A DNA stretch of 64,000 nt from Adenanthera pavonina (lineage: Eukaryota; Streptophyta; Magnoliopsida; Fabales; Fabaceae): NCBI GenBank assembly GCA_026686845.1, contig JAIVEN010000024.1:12263501-12327500 (forward strand), given 5' to 3'. Of the stretch, positions 12,251-24,108 are shown piece by piece. How positions within the stretch are numbered: position 1 is the first letter of the stretch; each line of letters opens with the position of its first letter. The notes beneath the pieces are model-generated. The model was given only the letters and a program-made list of their open reading frames with translations. It did no database searches and was not told the origin of the DNA. The translations under genes were made by a program, and so were the position numbers.

Positions 12251-13022
12251 GGGCCATCTCTTTAACCTTTTTAACAAAATGTACTTATTTTTCTTAAAAA
12301 AAACTTTTAAGAATTTTTAAGATATTTGTTTGAACTTTTGAAAATAATCAAAAGCTGAAAAAAATAATATTTCTATTATTTTTAAAAGCTATTTCAAATA
12401 GTTTATAAGGAACTAAAAGCACTTTTCACCTATTTGGTGTCTATCAATTTTTTGAATCTTTGACAATTTTACATGAGTTGGTACATAGGGATAGTGTAGG
12501 TTATTCCTACGATAGGGCTGTTTCTGTATAGCTTTTCTTTGTTTGGGCTTTTGGCCCCCTTGTTACAAAAGAAAAAAAAACACTTTTCACCTATTTGGCA
12601 GTAAGTGATTGACGCCTGCCTGCTGGCCCCCACCATCTATTAGTCATTGGCCACCACTGTCGACCATTGGCCATTGCCAGTTGTCATTGACCATCGGCCA
12701 CCGTTTTCCGTACCCAGCTACCACTATTAATCGCCAATCACTAGTTGCTGATTGCCAAACCCGACTACCATCACCAGTCACCAGACCCAGTTGCCACCAT
12801 ATGCCATTGGTCATTGGCCTCTAGTCACCGATAGTCGACCATCAACCTTCACCACTCACCAATTGCCATGGTCAACCAAACAAAGCATTTAAGTAGAAGA
12901 GCTTTTTATGATTGTAACCAATTGCAAAGTAACTTCCACTTTTAGTAAAATCTCTAAACAATAAATAATTTTTTTAAATAACATGAAAAATCACTTTTTT
13001 TTAAACTTAAACAAATTGGCCC
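12251..13022. mobile_element. Small DNA transposon with low-complexity interior, interrupted by a LINE fragment
   Basis: The left end GGGCCATCTCTTTAACC and the right-end reverse complement GGGCCAATTTGTTTAAG form an imperfect inverted repeat. TAG flanks both sides (12248-12250 and 13023-13025). The interior from 12609 to about 12865 is a drifting repeat of CCATTGGCC/GCCACC-like words. That makes a 71-codon open frame which I regard as spurious. Confidence 0.5.
12438..12580 (+). mobile_element. 5'-truncated LINE 3' end with 18-bp target-site duplication
   Basis: A 143-bp insert ends in nine A and is bracketed by two copies of CACTTTTCACCTATTTGG (12420-12437 and 12581-12598). The sequence before the tail, GGGCTTTTGGCCCCCTTGTT, looks like a plant L1-type 3' UTR. 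The A tail plus an 18-bp duplication are the signature of target-primed reverse transcription. Confidence 0.85.
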
Positions 13023-13568
13023 TAGCTTATGAAAAGACAAGCATTGTCACTTCTTATATGCAAAATGGTTGCATAGACTCTAGAGGTGGTAGACTTAGTC
13101 TTAAAATGGGAAAAGAAACCAAGCTTGCTTGAGGTTATGGGATGGGTTAACTGAGAAAGCATAGCAGAATAGATTAAATAACAAATATCCTTTTCCTCTT
13201 GGAAGCATTACATTACATTCATTACATTACAATAATATTCTGTTTGTACTTTGATCAATCCGGTTTAAGAAACATGATTTATTGCATGTCAAGGTGTACT
13301 GTTAAGTTCTATACATTGGGATGGCTGTTTGACAGCATTTCTCTTTACAAAAAGGAAAATTTTGGATTTAAGATTTTCTAAACAAAATATATTAAAATAT
13401 ATAACTTTGAAATGACACATCAATAGAGAATTGAGCTCCTTATTTGAAGTTAAATTCGTAAGTTATTTATCTTTAAATAATTTCTGACCAATTTTTAAGA
13501 ATTTCCAATATATCCTTTCATATTGTCAATATATTCTCCATAATTTCCAACTCTAAAGTTTAGATAGA

Positions 13569-14758
13569 CAGGTAGCAAATGGGTTTTTTTAGCAAAAAAT
13601 AATAAAAAATAAAGTATTTACCAAAATGTGATAAGTTAGAACTTATTTATCAAAATATACCACATAAAGTGGATTTTCTAGTAATTAACAAAATTTATTA
13701 TCAAGAAGTCAAATGTCTTTTCTGGAGGACCCAACATTATTTGTATTGAAAACAACATGTATTTATTTTAACATGATAAACCATTAAATCAAGCATTTGA
13801 GACTCCCCACCAGTGAACTTCTTTAATTGACTCTACTTGATTTAATTTAAACACTATACAAACACTATAAAAAATCAAGTTACCTAAATCACACCACATA
13901 GAAGAAAACATATGACCATAACAACCAAGACTTAATAGAGGAAGAGCAAAATGCGGTACAAGAAATCACTATGTATAAGGTGGTCAATTACTTTTATAAT
14001 CAATCATTTTTTTTGTTATCAATTGATTGTTAAATTTACATTTACATAATCAGTAATTATTTGCCGCTTAATTTTATGTTAATTATTTCTAATCATCATC
14101 ATCATTTACTTATTATTTGTTAATTATTAATTAATATTTTATGGATTTTTTAATTAATTTTTTGTCTTTTTTTAATTATTATTCAACAATAATAATGATT
14201 AAATATTCTTTATTTAATATTTATCAAAATTTGTTTACTAATTGTACTTATTATTTTTTTTAATTATGTACCAATCATTAGTAAATTATAAGGGTATTAT
14301 AAATTATCATTCTTTCTTAAATGATTTGTACAATGATTACAAATTATTAATTAATTTGATTAGTTAATTTGGTTTTATAAATTATCAGTCAGCAACTTTT
14401 GCCTGCAGTCCTTCATTTTAAAAAATGTAAAAAATAAGCAAAGTTGAATACTAACCTATTCAACTTTGCCTTTTCTACAAAAAAAAATAACAAAATATGC
14501 AAGTTCGAATGATAACCATTCGACTTGCATGTTTATCTTAAAAAAAAAATTAAAACAGGCAAGTCGAATATCTTTCATTCGACTTTGCTGTTTTTAAAAA
14601 AATTAAAAAAAAAAAGTTGATTGTGTGACATTCATCAAATATTGGAAAATCGATTTTTTTTGTTATAAAAGAAAAAAAAACTTGTTATATTTTCATAAAT
14701 ACTTTATTTTTCAATTTTTTTTTTGCTCAAAATACCAAACAAATGCCCAATTTACCTG
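13569..14758. mobile_element. Unclassified TIR element containing three tandem hairpins
   Basis: The left end CAGGTAGCAAATGGG...AGCAAAAAATAA...AAAATAAAGTATTTA is matched by the reverse complement of the right end, CAGGTAAATTGGGCATTTG...GAGCAAAAA...AAAAATAAAGTATTTA. This gives imperfect terminal inverted repeats of about 70 bp. The interior is extremely AT-rich and has no ORF. I could not see a convincing target-site duplication, so the superfamily is open. Confidence 0.55.
14438..14591. repeat. Three tandem hairpins sharing one stem sequence
   Basis: Hairpin 1 (14438-14469) has a perfect 13-bp stem, GCAAAGTTGAATA / TATTCAACTTTGC, with a 6-nt loop. Hairpin 2 (14497-14530) has the stem ATGCAAGTTCGAATG / CATTCGACTTGCAT with one bulge. 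Hairpin 3 (14555-14591) has the stem ACAGGCAAGTCGAAT / ATTCGACTTTGCTGT with two mismatches. A-rich spacers of about 25-30 bp separate them. Confidence 0.9.
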
Positions 14759-14958
14759 AAGTGATTTTCAATCAGTCCTAAAATTTTTTTAACATATTCT
14801 TCACAATTTCCAATCATAGGATTCAGATGGAGAGAAAGTGTCCAAGAAACCTTAAAAGATTCAAACCATTATTGTGTTAAACCTATCATCCGATATTTCC
14901 AATATATTTCACAATTTCCAACTACAGTTTCATGGAGAGTTTCATGGAGAGAAAATAA

Positions 14959-15309
14959 CAGCATGTTTGATTCATGTTTTTATAATAGTTTTTTTTTTAA
15001 GAAAAACAAAAAAACTTGTTTAATAAATCTCTTTTTTATAAACTGTTCTGAAAAACAGAAAAACAAAAGAACAGAAAACACAAGAAATTTGCAGTTTTTG
15101 TTTTGGAAAATACAAGAAAAGATGGAACACCTCATTCATGATAAAGTTATAAATTTTGAATAATTCATTTAATATTTACTAGTTATGATTTTGATAACAA
15201 TTATTTAAACAGATTTTTTTGCTTTCTTGTTTCTGAAACTTGTTCTGAAAAAAAATTTTTCAAAACTATTTTGAGAACAATAAAATAGAAAACACTGTCA
15301 AATAAGCCC
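14959..15309. mobile_element. Tourist-like MITE, about 350 bp
   Basis: The left end CAGCATGTTTGATTC and the reverse complement of the right end GGGCTTATTTGACAG form a short inverted repeat flanked by TAA (14956-14958 and 15310-15312), as in PIF/Harbinger elements. The interior is a run of A/T tracts with no coding content. Confidence 0.55.
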
Positions 15310-17269
15310 TAAGTATCCAAGTCACTTTGAATGATTTTCAATTTATTCCTCAAAGATTTTCATCCCATCCTCCAAGATTTCCAACCTATTTTCCACATGA
15401 CTGCAAGTGTATACTTAGTTAATGGCCTTTGAATTTTACATTAAATAAGGACTTTATCCTTTTCTATAAATAAATCATTTTGGGCCATAAACATTGGCGG
15501 ACCTAGTACCCTTATCCAATAGGTTCAACTTTTTCTTAATAAATGAAAATAACTATTATTATATGAAAATAAGTTAAAATCATATAATTTTTCTTTATAA
15601 AATCAAATATATTATATACCTTAATTACCATTGTTCTCTGCGTCACTTCAAATTTTAAATAATCAACTCATTGTCAATGCTCTCCTTGCATATTAGGTTA
15701 GTTTGATAATTTCCCAAACATCTTCCTTACTAATTTAGATTTTAGAAAAATAAATTAACTTTTTTTTATAAAAATTATTTGAGGGTTTTTAATTAGTTGG
15801 GCTCTCTTCTTGTAAATTATCCCAACTTTGTGTTGATTGGACTTAGTAAAATCCTAACAAAAATTTTGAATCATATACCAAAAATAAATTTGACCCCAAA
15901 TTGAACCTAGTGGGATCAAAATAGTAGGGTTAATAGGATTGCAATGCTAAAAATTTAGAAGTATAATAAGTAATTTCCTTGAATTGAGTTGACCCCCTCA
16001 CAGCTTAATAGATTGCCACATTCACAAATTATTATATTTTTTAAAATGTCATAAACCCAAATTTTCCTTACTAAAAAGGATGGTAATGGGCAGTCATCAT
16101 ATACTGACTAACTAGAATGAATTCTATGTATTTAGAAGTTCGAAATGAGTTATATTGTGCTCGATTTATAAATATGATTTCCTACACTTTTTACATTTTA
16201 TATTAATTGGTTACACTATAAAAAGGGTTTTTTAAATGATTATAATTTTTAAGGCTTTTTATGTTAAATCTTTTTTTATTTTGAATCTCTAGAAATAATT
16301 ATTTAAAAAATCTTATGGCAGTCGTTAGTTATTAATATAAAATTGCTTAAGTGTTATTTTCACGTGAATGGTAATATATACTTGATTTCTTTTTTTGGTT
16401 TTTCCCTCTAATCGTGGGCTAGAAGTATTTACTCAATATATTGTAGAGTATTATTTACTTGACTTCTATTGATATTGTTAGAGTAATCCAAGCTTTAAAT
16501 CGAGGCAAAAGACGCACAAATTTTATTTAAAAAAAAAATTACACCCAAACAAATCTAAATTCAATCAACAATGACAAGGATTCACAAACACTCATTTTAT
16601 GATATATCAAGAATCCAACTATTTACCAATTATGTAAGGTCTTGTTAGTGATATAATATATTAATTAATATATTAGGCCATCATCCCTGGCCATATATAT
16701 AGAAAAAGCCTTATTGGGAGATGCAAAGCACACTTCAGTAATTTCCATACCTTGAAGAGATAAGTCTTTGGCTATTGGTTGAGGAAATCCTTGATTTTTA
16801 TCAAAATATATTATGTCATCAACAAGGTTTGACGAAGTTGGTAAATAATTGAGTTTTTTCACCATAGCTTTATCTAATAAAAATTATTTTAATTGAGGAA
16901 TTAAATTAAAGAATATTTTTAGAGAATTAATTAATAGAAAGATAACATTTTAAAATTAAATTTTTACTAATATGGTTTAAGAATTATAATGGACTATTAT
17001 GTTTCATCATGTTTATGTGTATCACACAGACTAGGCAGAATTGGCTCTAGTGTACTTTTATGTAAAGAGATATGCACCATGTGCACTTCGTTTGGGAATT
17101 CTCCAGAGGAAATATGGACAGTCTAGATTTTTTTATTATTTAATTAGTTTTAAATAGTTTTTTATTTCAAATGATGTGGAATATAAAATATAATCAATCG
17201 TATATTATCAATATATAAAAAAATTAATATTTTAGCTTAAAATAGAAAAGATAAAACAATAATATCTTA
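15310..17269. other. Gene-poor AT-rich DNA with one unassigned minus-strand ORF (16665-16865)
   Basis: The 66-residue minus-strand ORF (MVKKLNYLPTSSNLVDDI...) has higher codon-like complexity than its surroundings. A possible intron acceptor (TTTTTATTAG) lies just upstream of its start, so it may be the last exon of a decayed gene. I do not recognise the protein. Nothing else in this stretch looks functional. Confidence 0.25.
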
Positions 17270-17443
17270 GTACCCATTTGGATTATCTTTTTATAAAAGA
17301 TCTTCTAAAATAACCGCAGTTTACAAAAAATGAAGTTTGGATAAAAGTAAAGAAATTTATTATAAACTTATTTGGATAAAAATGAATAAAATGATGATTA
17401 GAAACCATAATTTGGTTTGTAAAAATATAAACCAAACAGGCAC
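17270..17443. mobile_element. Tourist-like MITE, 174 bp, copy 1
   Basis: The ends GTACCCATTTGGATTATC and (reverse complement) GTGCCTGTTTGGTTTATA are flanked by TTA on both sides (17267-17269 and 17444-17446). The whole element aligns, inverted, with the one at 25631-25790, sharing for example GAAGTTTGGATAAAAGTA and GATTAGAAACCA. Confidence 0.8.
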
Positions 17444-17975
17444 TTAACTATCAAAATCTCATCTTAATTTATTGAAAACTACATATAACCTGAACCATCG
17501 CATTGTTTATTTTGAAGAAAGAAAAAAAGGAATTTAAACTATTTTTTAGCCAAGAAAATTGTGGCTCACTTTAAATTGTTGTGGGAAACATGGATGTCGT
17601 AATTTAATTATGGAAAAATAAACAAAAAAGAAAGTTTACAATAATAAATGCAATGAGTGTGTTGCGGTGTGGGGAGAAGGAGCCGGGTGAGGGTGAGGAC
17701 CACGGAGTGGGGGTGGGAGTGGCATAATAAGAGAAAGTATGTCCAAGCTTTCTTCATTTAGAAAACCAATATAAGAAGAAAGAAAGAGATAAAAAAATAG
17801 ATAGATATAATTGTGAGATAATTAATTCTATGCATAGTTATATTTTTTTTATGTACGAGTATTTCACTATTACTCGTTTTTAAATATATAAATTAAAAAG
17901 AAGCCTGTGTGTATATATACGGATAGATGTACGAAGAAGATCCAAATTCCAATTGAAGAAGAATTTGTTGGTGAA

Positions 17976-18080
17976 ATGGCAGGCAAAACACCAGAAGCAA
18001 AGCAAGTGGCAATTGCGGTCAATAACTTCCACTGTTGGATCCCATCATTTCCATTTAAGATGTGCACAGTACTTTCATAA
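17976..18080 (+). CDS. Possible small or truncated gene start (34 codons)
   Basis: An ATG in good plant context (GTGAAATGGC) follows a TATATATA element at 17913-17920 by about 60 bp. It sits just downstream of a GC-rich stretch (17660-17720) unlike the surrounding DNA. The frame encodes MAGKTPEAKQVAIAV... and ends at TAA 18078-18080. A hAT-like element begins 6 bp later, and the stop codon lies in its target-site duplication. It may be the first exon of a gene whose remainder has been lost, or chance. I do not recognise the peptide. Confidence 0.25.
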   Translation: MAGKTPEAKQVAIAVNNFHCWIPSFPFKMCTVLS

Positions 18081-18085
18081 GCAAC

Positions 18086-18535
18086 TAGAGCGGATAATTT
18101 GAGCTGGTCCGGGCCCAAATTGAGCTAGGCTAAAAAGCTCAAATTATCAAACGGGCTTAAAGTCTAAGCCCGTATGGTACGAGCCCGCGGGTCCGTATAT
18201 TTTTAAAAAATATATTTTATATTTTTTTAAAAAAATAATTTCATATAATTTTTTAAATTAATATAATTAATTATTATTACCATTCACAAACAATCAATAT
18301 AACATTTAAATTTTACAATTTATACATAATTAATTAATAAAATAATATATTTTTTAATATTTCAAACAAAAAAAAAAAGAGAAAAGGGAAAACAAGCCAA
18401 TTGGGCCGGTCCGCCACGGGCCGGGTCTAAACAGGCCGTGCCCAAAAAGCCCATTTTTCCTTCGGACTTCTAATTTTAAAGCCAGACTCGTTCATTTTAT
18501 CGGGCCATTTGGGCTGACCCATTTTACCGGCTCTA
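18086..18535. mobile_element. hAT-like nonautonomous element, 450 bp
   Basis: The ends TAGAGCGGATAAT and (reverse complement) TAGAGCCGGTAAA are flanked by imperfect 8-bp duplications, TAAGCAAC (18078-18085) and TAGGTAAC (18536-18543). The subterminal regions are GGGC/CCCG-rich and the core is AT-rich, as in many plant hAT MITEs. No transposase is present. Confidence 0.75.
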
Positions 18536-18729
18536 TAGGTAACATTGTGTCATTTTTCTACATTTAACACTCAGATTTTCTAAGATTAGGTGAGTCATCA
18601 ATGAGGATATATTATAATATTTTTTTATTTTAAAATAATTGGTATTTTGAATTTTTTTTTAAAATAATTGTTATTTTACAATTTTTATGAGTATTAATTA
18701 TATTTTGATAAATTTATCCCTCAATAATA

Positions 18730-18996
18730 CTCCCTCCGCCTCATATTATAAGACATTTTGTATCAATTACACACATATTATGAAAATTATTTTTTCACCT
18801 GAAATTAATGTAAAAAGTACTCACTTTCTTGTTTTACCATTATTAAATACATCATTCTATTATTATTGTAGGATTATAAATGAGAAGAGAGGAAGCATTA
18901 AAGACATGAGTAAAATAAGAAGAAAAAATCTAATGCCCTATATTTTGGATAAAAAACTTATCCTACAAAATGTCTTATAATATAGACTAGAGGAAA
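18730..18996. mobile_element. Stowaway-like MITE, family A, copy 1
   Basis: The left end CTCCCTCCGCCTCATATTAT and the right-end reverse complement TTTCCTCTAGTCTATATTAT continue into a shared AAGACATTTT, giving TIRs of about 30 bp flanked by TA (18728-18729 and 18997-18998). This matches the Stowaway terminal consensus. A 97-codon ORF crossing it is spurious. Confidence 0.88.
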
Positions 18997-19615
18997 TAGC
19001 GAAGAAAGAGAGAAGTATTAATGAATATTATATAATTAATTAATAAGAGTATAATAGTAAAATATAATTAAATATAATTAATTTTTAGGTTATTTATGGG
19101 CTTTATTAGTGTAGGTATATAACTATAAAGTGGTAATTATTTTAGAATGGAATAAGTACTGATACACCCTTCATTTCTTAACTTTTGGGGCCTCATTAGT
19201 TACAAGAAACGATGATGAAGGAATGTAATGAAATTAATTGAAATAGGATGACAATCCCTATAAATATACTTGGTATGATAATTAGCATATGGGAAAGAAA
19301 TTAAATTTTTATGTTTAATTTAATAAAAATAAAAATAAAGATACCAAAATACCCTCAACTAAATTTCTTCCACTCATCTCTAGTCTCCTCCTCCTTTCCT
19401 CACGGGCAATTTCCAAATTTAGAATCATATGCAATAAAATTTTGAAATCAAAATTGCAAATTTCAAGAACTCAAATCGACTGTATGTTGTTGTAAAACAA
19501 GCTTAGGTAGAATCATTCAAAGAAAAAAAGAAAGCCAAACATGGAAGAAAAATAACTAGTTTTGCTTGGTAGAACACAAAATTGGGAAGTAGGGGGCTAG
19601 AGGAGTTAGAAAATA

Positions 19616-19858
19616 CTCTCTCGAGTTCTAAATATGGAGCATTTTACTTTAGTCATAAATATAGAACCATTCTAGATTACGGGGCAATATTTATTATGCA
19701 TTTTTAGGAAAATGCCCATATTTAATTCATTTTAAAAAGAAATAAAAAAATTAAATAATAGTAATTTTAAAAAAAAATTAACGTAATTAACTAACTTTAA
19801 TTCATGTGATTCAGTTAAAAAAGTACTATAATACTATATTAAGGATCGAACGAAATAA
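19616..19858. mobile_element. Stowaway-like MITE, family B (degraded)
   Basis: It starts CTCTCTCGAGTTCTAAATATGG after TA and ends near GGATCGAACGAAATAA before TA. The interior (TATTTATTATGCATTTTTAGG...CATATTTAATTCATTTTAAA) aligns with the elements near 37.4 and 41.7 kb. The TIRs are weak. Confidence 0.55.
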
Positions 19859-22800
19859 TAAATAGTGCTTTTGTAAATATGATATAGTATGTGTTTATAA
19901 GCCACCTAACCACTACTAATTTGACTTAACTCTCACTAATTATTTTTTTTTTTGCCACAACTCTCACTAATTAATTGATTAAATGATTAATAACAAAATT
20001 CTTATTGCAATAAGTTAGGGCAACAAAATTTACCAAGTGAACCCATGAATTTACATGACTTCTGATTTTATAACCCAATCTCTCTACTATCATTATATTT
20101 TTAGTCAATGTGGGATTTGTTCTTTTTCAATTCTCACACTCTCATACATTTCAACAATTTTTTATTGCTTATTTTTTATACTTTCTTACTATCATATAAA
20201 TACAACAAAGGTCAATTAATATATATATAATTAATATACTCAAAAGTAAAGTAAAAAAAAAAAGTGCACATACACTGCAAATAGACCAAGATGATATGTT
20301 TACCATACTAATAAAAATCGGATCAGACCAACCAGTTCGACCAGTGTAATATTCTTATTTTTATAAGATGTTATAAAATGAATAAAAGATGAGAAACGAA
20401 GCGAGATGAAAATGCTATCTATAATTAGACTTTAGAAGAAATTAATTTCTCATCTAATTTTTAAAAGAAGTTATATTTCATCCTTAATTAGAATTAATTT
20501 TTCATAAGGTCCTTAGTAGAAATTAATTCCAGAACTTACCCTGGAAAATATGCAATATACCACTTGAATGAAAGCCTACTCCAAGCTAAGCGCAACGGTA
20601 TAAGTATTGTGTTTCTGAGAGGTCCAAGTTAGGAGATAGACCAATTTGAAGTTAATGTGAATAGCAAAAAAGAAATAATAAAAAATTATTCTTTGGGTAA
20701 AATTACAAGAAAGTGCTCAAAAAATGAATAATTATATTTTTGACTCGGCTTAAGGGCAAAACGGTCATTTCCCTAGTAAGGGAATAAAATGTGAAAATTT
20801 CATTTTAGCCCCAAGAGAAAAATATTGATAGCATACAATATACAGAGAAGCAGCTAAAATCGAGTGACATAGGAAGAAATGGAAAAAGCAAACTTGTCAT
20901 TTTTTTCATGTTAGACCAGAAAATGAGAAAATTATAATTTGGCCCACAGAAATGAAAATATGTTGCAAATTAGTCCCCAAAAGAAGAAATTTTATTGCAA
21001 ATTAGTCCTTGGGGAAAATTACGAAAAAGGACCCAAAAGTTTCAAGAATTATAAATTAACCTTGGGTTAAGGGCATTTTTATAAATATGAAAAATTATAG
21101 TCAAAATGAAGCTCTCAATGAGTTAGACTCAATGAAATATAGTATGAAATTTATTAAGGTCAAAATAATAATTATTGGGTGATTATGATTCAATATTAAT
21201 ATATTACCCGATAAAAGTCAATTTGAACTGCAGGAAAAGGTAGTATTAATTCAAGAGAAATTATTGGACCTTAATAAAATATATTTTGGGTCTAGATAAT
21301 GATTTTGGACTAAAATTAATTGTTGGATAATCCTGTACTAATTTAATGATAATTTTGGTAAAAATACTCAATCGGTACGGGTAAATTTAATTGGTAAAGG
21401 GTATTTTGGTCCATAAAAATTATTCAAACAATTTTTGGCCAAGAATGAGACACAAGGCGTTCTGTAGCTCATTGGGACACAAAAGGAAATTTTACTAAAG
21501 CTTTATTAAAATAAAGTAACTTAAGTTAAAACATTAAAGTAACTAAAGTTACTTTTTATGACTTAAATCTCTTAATCATCTTAGTTAGCCACAAAACTCA
21601 TCATCTTTAGCCTTCATCACGTCTGAAACTGCAGCAAGAAGAGGAGAGAAGCACGAAAAGAAATTGAAGCCAAGAAGCAAGAGCAATAAGAAAAGTTTGG
21701 TCCTCAAACTTCTAAGGTAGATTTCTATGGTCACCACCTTTTACATACTTGAGTATTGTGGTGTTTTATAGAGTATTTTCTCCTCTTTCACCTCTTAAAG
21801 TTTCATCCTAGAGAGATAAGAGAGAGAAAATGGAGTCATGAAGAAACTAAATCATAGAAATGCTTCAAAATGCAAGAATATGACATTTGATTTCAAATTG
21901 ATCGGGTAGTTTTTTTTTCTACATTTTTCTAAAAATTTCTGCCTATTTAGGATTTGAAAAGGAAAGGTAATTTCATAGTTTTGACCCTAAAAATAGATTC
22001 ATTGGGTCCAAATTATGTAAGAACAAGTATTTTGTACAAGAAAAGCCAAGTAGTAATCAAGTTGGAAATTTAAGGTTCCAATTTGAGACTTTGTGAATGG
22101 AGTTATGTAATTAGTGGCTAAAGACCTTGTTTTATGATATAATAGGGTTCCAAGAAGTGTTTTAAGATCAATGGAAGTGTCCATAAAGTTTGAAGATTAT
22201 TGGAAAACAAGAAGGCAATTATTTTTCCTATTATGCTTAATATTGTCATACTTTGTTTCCATGATAATATGACTATACCATATAGTTGTTTGAATGCTTT
22301 ATGGTGTATTTTCATTGTTGGCTGAATGTTTGAAGGGTTTTATGACCCTAGGATGTCCATTTTACAAAGTGTTACCATGCCAAAATTTTTATGGAATTGT
22401 ATGACATAATATGAAGTTATGATTTTCATGAATGATTTTATGAAATGATATAATGATATGAATGCATAATTGGGTGTAACTACTGAGATTCTTTGAATCT
22501 TATTGCTTTCCAACTATTAAATATGTTAGGGCAAGGACATGGAAGTATTCAAACAAATGCAATAGAAATGAAGAAGACGATAGAGAATTACTTGATTTTG
22601 TAAGTTATAATGTTAAGTTGAGAAAATATGTATCATGTATGTATGAGATGAAATTCTGTAATTATACATGATTATGTTTCTTAAAGTCCTCTTATGATGA
22701 TATGTGTGGATTTGGAACAATAAATGTTGATGCATGAGGTTTATAAAGTTTATTATATGAGTTATGACATAATTATGAACAAGATAGCCAGTATTGATTT

Positions 22801-23654
22801 GAGTAGGGGAACTCTATGTGAAACAGAGTATCCTATATAAGTTTTATATATGCTCTTAAAGTAGACAGAACAAGATTTTCATAGAGCTAAAGAATACCTA
22901 AATTGGATAAATATATGAATTATAATGAATTTTTGAAGTTAGGATTCAAAACTGGACAGTATTGGAAAAACTGAAACTTATACTATGAACACTGGATTTT
23001 TCAAAAGGCACTATAAAATTGTGTATAGCTCCAAAAATTTAATGATTTGCATTTATGGAAAGATCCAAGTATTAGGAAACGAATGCCACAGGTTTGAAAC
23101 CATTTGGAGCTATAAAGAAGGAGTTATGTAATTTCTCCTAAAACTGTTCCAGTAGAAGTAATATTCTGATCCATAATGATTAAGTTAATGTTATGTCCTG
23201 TAAAAATTGAATAAATGTACAATAAAAGATATTTCTAAAATGTAGACTCACAGAGCTTTACAATGACATAAGGAATTCATAAATTGGCTCAAGTTAGAGT
23301 GAGATATGAATTTTTAAATATAAGGCCAAAATCCTGGGAAGAGAAAATGACCAAATATACAGTAAATGTTTGAGAAATAAACTGTATAAATTGGTCAAAA
23401 GAATTTTCTATTTCATATTTTTTTTCCATGTATATAAGTTTTTTATCTATTTTTAGAAACTTGAATGACTATAAAATAATTTTTTTAGAATTAATTATAA
23501 ATTTTCAAAATTCAGTCAGTAAAGTGGAAAGCACCATATAAACAGTAACTGAAAATTTTGGAAATTCTAATTTTCATTCTTATGTGATTCAAGCTTAGAA
23601 TCAAGTATAATCAGACTTAAAAGAAGTCTAATTCATGGGAAATGAGTCTAAATG
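19859..23654. other. Repeat-like noncoding DNA; a SINE-like patch near 20570-20650
   Basis: No ORF or domain is seen. From about 20690 to 23650 the DNA is less AT-rich and has text such as GGGCAAAACGGTCATTT, GCAAATTAGTCC repeated, and GA-rich runs near 21630-21690. This resembles untranslated or LTR-proximal parts of plant retroelements, but I found no paired LTR, primer-binding site or polymerase remnant. At 20583-20640, AGCTAAGCGCAACGGTATAA followed by GAGGTCCAAGTTAGG resembles tRNA-type A and B boxes, weakly. Confidence 0.3.
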
Positions 23655-24108
23655 TAAAGTGTTACAACCGGTCTGACTGGGAATCGACCCCTGGTTCGGT
23701 TCGGTCGCAGATGGGAATCGGGGGGTTTTAGAACCGGTACGAACTGGTCAAGAACCGGTCGAACCGGTCAAAAACCGGTTAAAAACCAAGTTAAATTGGT
23801 CCCAACTTTTTTTTTTTAAATTTTTTTAAAATATTTTTTTAAAATAAAATAACATTATTTTTAGTACTAAGTAGCATTATTTTTAGTATAAATTTTTTTC
23901 TTTCTATATTATAATATGTTATAAGTATTATTATGATACATAATGATTAATAATGATAAATTTACTTAACAAATAATATGAAAATAGAATATCAATTGAT
24001 TATATTATTAAAAATATATTAATTTATTCACAACCGGTCCGACCACTGAACCTTAAACCGTTACCTCATCCGGTTCAATGATCGGTCTGGTTTTTAATAC
24101 CTTGATGT
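23655..24108. mobile_element. CCGGTT-rich nonautonomous element (hAT-like), copy 1
   Basis: The subterminal regions are packed with AACCGGTT/GGTCGAACCGG words, and the core from 23820 to 24030 is AT-rich. The end inverted repeats are poor (GTGTTACAACCGG versus GGTATTAAAAACC) and the boundaries are approximate. The core (ACTAAGTAGCATTATTTTTA...ATTATTATGATACATAAT) is shared with the element at 38183-39650. Confidence 0.6.

Noticed and set aside
12609..12824. 71-codon ORF rich in Pro, His and Ser
   Set aside because: It reads through drifting CCATTGGCC-type repeats inside a transposon; no protein-level constraint is apparent.
18687..18980. 97-codon plus-strand ORF
   Set aside because: It spans a Stowaway-like MITE including both TIRs, so it is chance.
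20583..20650. tRNA or SINE head
   Set aside because: The A and B box matches are partial and no cloverleaf, tail or duplication is visible.
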